Source: Cephalopachus bancanus
Lineage: Eukaryota; Chordata; Mammalia; Primates; Tarsiidae
Direction of reading: 5' to 3'
DNA length: 64,000 nucleotides
Assembly (NCBI GenBank): GCA_027257055.1
Contig: JAPVLO010000054.1
Coordinates: 3,472,001-3,536,000 of the forward strand
The notes under the pieces were generated by a model, which had not been told where the DNA came from, searched no databases, and worked only from the letters and a program-made list of their open reading frames with translations. This document shows, piece by piece, positions 58,446-64,000 of the stretch. The stretch's first letter is position 1; every line of letters begins with the position of its first letter. Made by a program: the position numbers and the translations under genes.

Positions 58446-58914
58446 TCATGATTTTAAAAATTCTACCTGTCAATTCCTAATATTGGCATGATTGTTGTTA
58501 AGATTCACTGAAAGTATTATGGAAACTGCAAAGCACATTGAAAGATAAATTATCATTTTGTACAAACCAGAATGAACACAAATTGAGAATGAGGCTCGTG
58601 AAACAGTAGCTCAGTTTCATCAGAAAAATTAAGGTCCTCTTCACAAACATCTTGCCATTAATTTCAGCTTTCTTTTTTCATTTGAAAATGTATAAATGCA
58701 TACAGTTATCATTTTTATTATTCTTCTTATGTTATTCTTAACTCCCAAGTTATTCTTGTGTTTATTACAAAAATCAGAAAAATTATCCTTTTTATTTCAC
58801 TAATAAATATTTTGGATAAAAAGTCTGGATTTGATTAATTAATCCTGATTTGAACTCTGGTAATAATAGTGGTCCAACAAAACTAGCTTTTATTGGAAAA
58901 AAAACTTAAAAATT
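58446..58914. other. Unique AT-rich DNA, no gene seen
   Basis: About 470 bp, very AT-rich from 58660. No named repeat. Confidence 0.45.
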
Positions 58915-58929
58915 AAAGACACTGTCTAA

Positions 58930-59984
58930 ACCAATTCCTGATAAGAATCCTACATGCCCATACCATAAGAAATAAGATAGACCTCATCAAATTGACGAGC
59001 TGCAAAGCAAAAGAAACCATCAAGAGAGCGAGGAGAGATCCCACAGAATGGGAACAAATATTTGCCAGCTGTACATCTGACACATTCCTAACATCTAGGA
59101 TCTACAAGGAACTCAAACACGCCAAAAGGAAACAAACAAACAGCCCATTAAAAAGTGGGCAAAAGATATGAATAGATACTTCTCAAAAGAAGATATATGG
59201 GCAACTAACAGACACATGAAAAAGTGCTCAGCCTCACTCATCATCAGAGAAATGCAAATCAAAACCACATTGAGATACCACCTAACCCCAGTAAGAATGG
59301 CCATCATTAACAAAACAAACAACAACAGATGCTGGTGAGGATGCAGAGAAAAATGAACACTTCTTCACTACTGGTGGGAATGCAAACTAGTGCACCCTCT
59401 TTGGAAGACAGTGTGGTGATTAGTGAAAGAACTAGAAATTGACCTTCCATATGACCCAGTAATTCCCCTGTTGAGAATATACCCGGAGGAAATCAAATCA
59501 TTCTACAAAAAGATACCTGCACACATATGTTTGTTGCAGCTCTATTCACAGTAGCAAAAACATGGAACCAACCATGCTGCCCATAGAAGCTGGACTGGAT
59601 TTTTGAAAATGTGGTACATATACACAATGGAATATTATGCAACCATAAAGAAGGACAAACATATGGACTTCGCGGCAACTTGGATGGATTTAGAGTCGAT
59701 CATACTCAATGATCTATCATCACAGAAACTAAGAACTGAGTACCTTACATTCTCACGCGTAAGCAGACCTTGAACAATTATCGTGATAGTATAAGAAAGG
59801 GATTGGCAGTAATGGGAAACTGTCAGGAGGGGTGGGAATGGCGGTTGAGAAAAACTACTAGGAGAGGGAGGGGCACACCTCATCAACGAGAGTACCTGCA
59901 TAATCAACGTTTGTATACCTAACCCTGGATTGTACCCCACATCTTTATAATAAAAAATAATAATAATAATATCGAGATTTAAAA
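58930..59984 (+). mobile_element. 5'-truncated L1 3' end, sense
   Basis: Same subfamily and almost the same truncation point as the copy at 49523. The TSD AAAGACACTGTCTAA (58915-58929) versus AAAGATGCTGCCTAA (59985-59999) has three transitions. ORF2 C-terminal blocks (complete with the CWRGC-like region eroded) and a 3' UTR ending CCACATCTTTATAATAAAAA. After the usual tail comes TAATAATAATAATATCGAGATTT and a second A-run, so there may be a very short transduced or untemplated segment. Confidence 0.9.
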
Positions 59985-60160
59985 AAAGATGCTGCCTAAT
60001 TGCCATATTTAATTTCTCAGATTCTTTGCTAGTGTGAAGAATTCTAAACATCAGTTAGTCATAAGGTGTGGTTACATTTGTGTGAAAGAAGAAACAAAGA
60101 TTATGCTAATGCTATAGTCTTATCTGGTGTCTGTGTGGTGTGCACACAAACACACATATG

Positions 60161-60439
60161 TTTTTTTATTTTTTTTATTTTTTTGAGTTGGAGTCTCACT
60201 CTGTCGCCCAGACTGGAGTGCAGTGGCCACTCCCGGCCACCGCAGCCTCGACCTGCTGGGCTCCGGTGATCCTTCCACCTCAGCCTTCCAAGTAGCCAGA
60301 ATTACAGGCATGCGCCACCACGCCCGGCTGATTTTTTGATTTATTGTAGAGATGAGGTCTCGCTGCCCAGGCGGGTCTCAAACCCGTGGGCTCAGGCACT
60401 CGCCTCAGCTTCCCAAATGCGCGGGATTACACTGAGCCC
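60161..60439 (-). mobile_element. Alu, local subtype, antisense
   Basis: Poly(T) interrupted by single A's, GAGTTGGAGTCTCACTCTGT, complement of ATAAATCAAAAAATC in the linker, and a B-box region ACGGGTTTGAGACCCGCC. The outer left-arm end is shortened by a small deletion (GGGATTACACTGAGCCCAAC). Confidence 0.94.
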
Positions 60440-61086
60440 AACTTGTATTTATTTTTAATTTGCTTCCTCCAGAGGGTCCTGTACATTCCAAAATAAATAT
60501 ACTTCTTTTGTCAAAATTTAGTCAAGTTAACTCAAAGACATAGAAAATGGTATGAGCCTTAAAAAAGAGATCATGTTATAACTCCTCCACAAGAAGTTAT
60601 CTAAAAGCTAATCAAGATTTTTCTATGGGAGTTCTTTTATTTAAAACTGTGATAATAGAGCACAGCACAGATTAAAGGCCCAGTGATTTGCATTTCTAAT
60701 ATTAATAAAGAAAAATACCAGATCTGGTAAATGAATTTCTTTTCCTGAAATTGCTCTTTTACAATAATCAGTATTTGCTTTTGGGTTGGTTGAGAAAATA
60801 ATCTTGCTTTTAAAAAAACGGAAACATTTAAAAATTCTCATTTCAAGAACATTTATTAAACACAGGAGTAACTATGAAAAGGAACAAAGATTGAGAGGTG
60901 GGAGATATTTAACCCAAGTTTAAAGGACAGAGCCAGGGGAACGTCTTGCCATGGTTTTTAGTCTGAACTTTATATAAATTCCAAAGGTCTCCTTTAATCC
61001 TACAATGTAATCCTACAATCGTTTATTAAAATACATTATAATGTGCCAGGAGACCCAAATGTAATTTCCTAAAGTGTAAGACAAAG
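60440..61086. other. Unique DNA, no gene seen
   Basis: About 650 bp with no named repeat. A 66-codon antisense frame has no domain. Confidence 0.45.
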
Positions 61087-61095
61087 GTGTGTGTG

Positions 61096-61144
<49 letters not shown>
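61087..61144. repeat. (TG)n microsatellite
   Basis: About 28 TG units with one GTGTGATG interruption near the left end. Confidence 0.96.
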
Positions 61145-61147
<3 letters not shown>

Positions 61148-61489
61148 CAACTCAACACTAGATGGCTCTAGTTACAAAACCAACACACTTTCAAAGTCTA
61201 ATACTCTAGGATATGACATTCTGAGAACAGATGGATTCTAACCCACTGAATCAAATCCTGCTATCTTTCAAAGCCTTTCAGACATTAAGAATGGCATCAA
61301 GCATTTATGTTTAAATGTTATGAATCTCCAAAGGAGCAGGCATAAATCCTAGAAGTCTATATTTCACAGATCACAAGAAGCTACACTGACACAGCTCCAA
61401 GGATGTTGATTTAATCTGCTCTAGTCATGCCACCCTCTACTCATATAAAACTATATGATGTTCAAGTCATTTTTACATACGCCAAAGTC
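61145..61489. other. Unique DNA, no gene seen
   Basis: About 345 bp with nothing recognisable. Confidence 0.45.
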
Positions 61490-61655
61490 TTTGACCTCTC
61501 AGTAATCAGTGAGGCAGGTAAAGGAGGCAGATATTTTCCTCATTAAAGAGCAGGCCACTGATAGGCAAGAGACATAAACTTGCTCAAGGTTAAAGTATCT
61601 CACTCATAAGTGATAGTGTTGGGGATAGAATCCCAAAGTCCTGGGTCCTAGATCA
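61490..61655 (-). repeat. MIR, antisense
   Basis: AGATATTTTCCTCATTAAAG, AACTTGCTCAAGGTTAAAGT, ATAAGTGATAGTGTTGGGGA, TAGAATCCCAAAGTCCTGGG is a diverged antisense MIR. Confidence 0.75.
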
Positions 61656-62149
61656 GAGTTTTTTCTATATAATAGGCAAGGAAATAGAATTAGCCTTTTT
61701 GCCATACACAGTGTGTCTGAGCTGGACTCTACATTCTTTAGAATGCTTCCCTCCAGTTAATTAAATACTCCTGCCCACCCACCAAAGCATTTACAAACCA
61801 AATGTTGAAATTCTAGGAAACTGAAACCAGTGAAGAGATATTTTATTGAGATAGGTAAGGAAGGATGATAGCAGGAAGGGAAGCTTCTTATGCTTGGTAA
61901 TCTTGGGCTTTGAATTATGTTTTAGGTTTTTTTAAAGCTTTGTGTTTAGCCAGCAAGGTTAATAGTTTTTACCTAAATATAGTCTGGTAGCAAAATCATG
62001 ATTAGTTAAAATCCACAAGTCAAATGATTCACATATGAATGGTTAACGATTGCTACTATTCAGTGTAGACCTGGTATAGCACATTTTGCAAGTCTCTTCC
62101 TTTTTGAGCATCCTCATCTCAACAGATAGCACCACCATTCTGCCAACTG
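61656..62149. other. Unique DNA, no gene seen
   Basis: About 490 bp with nothing recognisable. Confidence 0.45.
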
Positions 62150-63210
62150 CTGCATCCAGTCATTTGAGAGTCATCCTTCAGATGTCACGCTCCCTCAGTT
62201 CCCACATCCTCTTGATGACTTACCTCCCCCAATTTCACTGAACCTTGTCTGCTTTTCTCTATTCCCAGAGTCACCCCCTACTCTTAACTACCATCACCTG
62301 ACATTTCCCTTCTAGCTGCTCTTTTAGAGGCTTTGCCTCACTCCAGTTCAAATAACAAACTCTTTTAGATACATCTGTGAATTAAATAAGTCTAAGACAA
62401 CCAAAATAGGAGAGGGGCAGATAATGTTACCTCATGGCAATTTATTCTCCCAGAATAAATTGTACCTATTCTACACCCAGAATAAACACAAATAGGTCAT
62501 GTGGTTTCTCTTCTTCAAATGCTACAGTGACTTTCCACTGCCCCAGGATAACACTGGAAATCTGCACTACCCCAGTGCATAGCCCTTTATGAGTTTTCTT
62601 TGACTTTGCTTTCTTTTCTCCCATAGGTTAGGAAATAATTTATTCATCTTGGATAGGTTTATATGGCTATGCATCAGTTTCTTCATTGCTAGCATAATTT
62701 TGTTCTGTTCTGTTTTGTTTTGTTTTTAATTTCAATAGCTTTAGGAGTATAAGTGGTTTGGGGTTACATAGATGAATTGTATAGGGTGAAGTCTACTAAA
62801 ATGCCCTTGGCTTTGCCACCTGTTCTGATCACTTCCTCTTTTTCCCTTTTGCCTCTCACAGCTGGCTTTCTCTCAGTTATTTGAATGTGCCAAACTCTTT
62901 CAAACTTAGGGCATCCACTTACATTATTTCCTCCAGCTAGAATGCCTACCTCTTACCCACACATCCATCACATCTCAGTTTCAGTATCTTGTGTTCTGGA
63001 GGACTTTCCTCAACTACCTCCTGTTCTACTCAGCCCTATGCTGGGTTAGGTCCCCGTGTTTTATGTTCCATTAAGCATCTGTACTTCTCCTTCATGGCAC
63101 CTATTACAACTAGAATGAGTTAATCATTGGGGTACCTGCATAATGTGTGTACCTTCTAACTGGTCTGTTAATCACTGAATCTCTGAAGACTAGTGAAGTA
63201 TTTTGCAAAC
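62150..63210 (+). repeat. L2, sense, split by an L1
   Basis: Long sense L2: TTCTTCAAATGCTACAGTGA with TTTCCACTGCCCCAGGATAA, then past the L1 insertion TCTTTCAAACTTAGGGCATC, CCAGCTAGAATGCCTACCTC, GGACTTTCCTCAACTACC, TGCTGGGTTAGGTCCCCGTG, CATCTGTACTTCTCCTTCAT. The left limit is approximate. Confidence 0.8.
62690..62815 (-). mobile_element. Short L1 3' end, antisense
   Basis: A GTTTT-rich tail (TGTTCTGTTCTGTTTTGTTT) followed by AATTTCAATAGCTTTAGGAG, TATAAGTGGTTTGGGGTTAC and ATAGATGAATTGTATAGGGT. This is the complement of an L1P/L1MA-type 3' end, a different subfamily from L1-A/B/C. About 125 bp, 5'-truncated. Confidence 0.75.
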
Positions 63211-63541
63211 TTTTTAAATTGTGATCCCAATAAAAAATAAATTTTACATTATAATCAGTATACACAGACATACACACATAACTGAAAAAGTTTCATGAAC
63301 AATGTTTATCCTTTCTAGGTGAAATTCACTTGATATTTTTGATTCTATTGTTAATATGCTAAATATAATACACTTTATTGATTTTCTAGACTACTAATAG
63401 ACTCAACTCTCACATTAAATAATCACCTTTCTAATGCAACATTTAGCAGAGAGAAGGTCTTCAATAGCTGCCTGTAGAATAAACTAACAGAAAATTAATA
63501 TTTTCCAGCTAATATCTAAACTGGGTTTATTTTTACAAAGT
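63211..63541. other. Unique AT-rich DNA, no gene seen
   Basis: About 330 bp with nothing recognisable. Confidence 0.45.
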
Positions 63542-63550
63542 AAGAGCTAG

Positions 63551-63848
63551 TAGCTGGGCTCAGTTACCCAGCCTGTAATCACAGCATTTTGGGAGGCCGA
63601 GACGAGTGGATTGCCTGAGCCTGAGGGTTCGAGGCCAGCCCAGTCACTTGGACAGAACTTGTCTCTACAATTAAAAAAAAAAAATTAGCCACATGTGGTA
63701 GTGCACGCCTGTGGTTCTGGCTACTTGGAAGACTGGGACGGAAGGATTGCCAGAGCCCAGTGGGTTGACGCTGGAGTGGCCATGAGTGTGCCCCTGCACT
63801 CCAGCTTGGGCAATAGAGTGAGACTACAACTAAAAAAAAAAAAAAAAA
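63551..63848 (+). mobile_element. Alu, older local-type variant, sense
   Basis: Begins TAGCTGGGCTCAGTTACCCA and ends GTGAGACTACAACT plus A's, with a 9-bp TSD AAGAGCTAG (63542-63550 and 63849-63857). The B-box region is GAGGGTTCGAGGCCAGCCC, intermediate between the ancestral GGAGTTCGAGACCAGCC and the local GCGGGTTCGAGACCCGCC. Confidence 0.93.
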
Positions 63849-63857
63849 AAGAGCTAG

Positions 63858-64000
63858 CCTTGCCTTCCTGGGCACAGTTAGCTCCCTTGATTAGACCAAG
63901 GAGATCAAGGTCATACATATGCTCTCATCCCGATAGTCGGTTTCTCTACCCCATGGTCACAGACTTTCTCCCTAAGGCTCTCAGAAAAAGAAGGGCCGAT
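63858..64000. other. Unique DNA to the window end
   Basis: No repeat or gene seen in the last 140 bp. Confidence 0.5.

Overview
This is a non-coding stretch of a primate nuclear genome. I find no host protein-coding exon, tRNA, rRNA or other structural RNA gene that I can defend. Every long reading frame with recognisable protein similarity belongs to a LINE-1 (L1) retrotransposon. The primate call rests on dimeric, 7SL-derived Alu SINEs with a mid-element A-rich linker. Ancient mammalian repeats (MIR, L2, MER5/MER1-type hAT elements, MaLR LTRs, old L1M) form the background. The Alus that dominate here carry a diagnostic set of changes: a 3' end reading CCAACTC before the poly(A), a linker with AATAAATCAAAAAAT, and a left-arm B-box region folded as GCGGGTTCGAGACCCGC. 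They match neither the AluS/Y types of anthropoids nor the lemur/loris Alus as I know them. By exclusion I lean towards a tarsier, but this is an inference.

Layout. 1-4.1 kb: mostly unique DNA with a TG microsatellite, a G/T minisatellite, a MIR and an old L1M fragment. 4.1-11.0 kb: a twin-primed (5'-inverted) L1, then an old near-full-length L1 ('L1-A') with an Alu on its tail. 11-20.1 kb: unique DNA with MIR, L2, a hAT element, an antisense Alu with an 18-bp target-site duplication (TSD), and a four-unit interstitial telomeric repeat. 20.18-26.91 kb: the best-preserved element, a full-length L1 ('L1-B'). It has a 1.4-kb GC-rich 5' UTR, ORF1 with a single internal stop, a frameshifted ORF2, two successive poly(A) tracts enclosing about 270 bp of non-L1 sequence (a 3' transduction), and a perfect 15-bp TSD. 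27.1-33.96 kb: an older full-length L1 ('L1-C') carrying two Alus with clear TSDs and a CA microsatellite.

34-44.5 kb: unique DNA with an AluJ, an internally deleted antisense L1, a MaLR-like LTR and MER5-type elements. 44.5-49 kb: a nested block in which an old antisense L1M holds a solo LTR (5-bp TSD) and a younger L1 3' end, followed by a 116-bp duplicated fragment. 49-64 kb: two 5'-truncated L1 3' ends with TSDs, a MER1-type element, several Alus, many MIRs, and an L2 split by a short L1.

Nothing here works together as a gene system. The units are transposons whose promoter, ORF1 RNA-binding protein, ORF2 endonuclease/reverse transcriptase and 3' processing signals once drove their own copying and supplied machinery for Alu. 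The most interesting points are the L1-B 3' transduction, possible introns inside the L1-B and L1-C 5' UTRs, the tRNA-like T-arm in the local Alus, an aligned ORF1 stop in two L1 copies, and the telomeric insertion.
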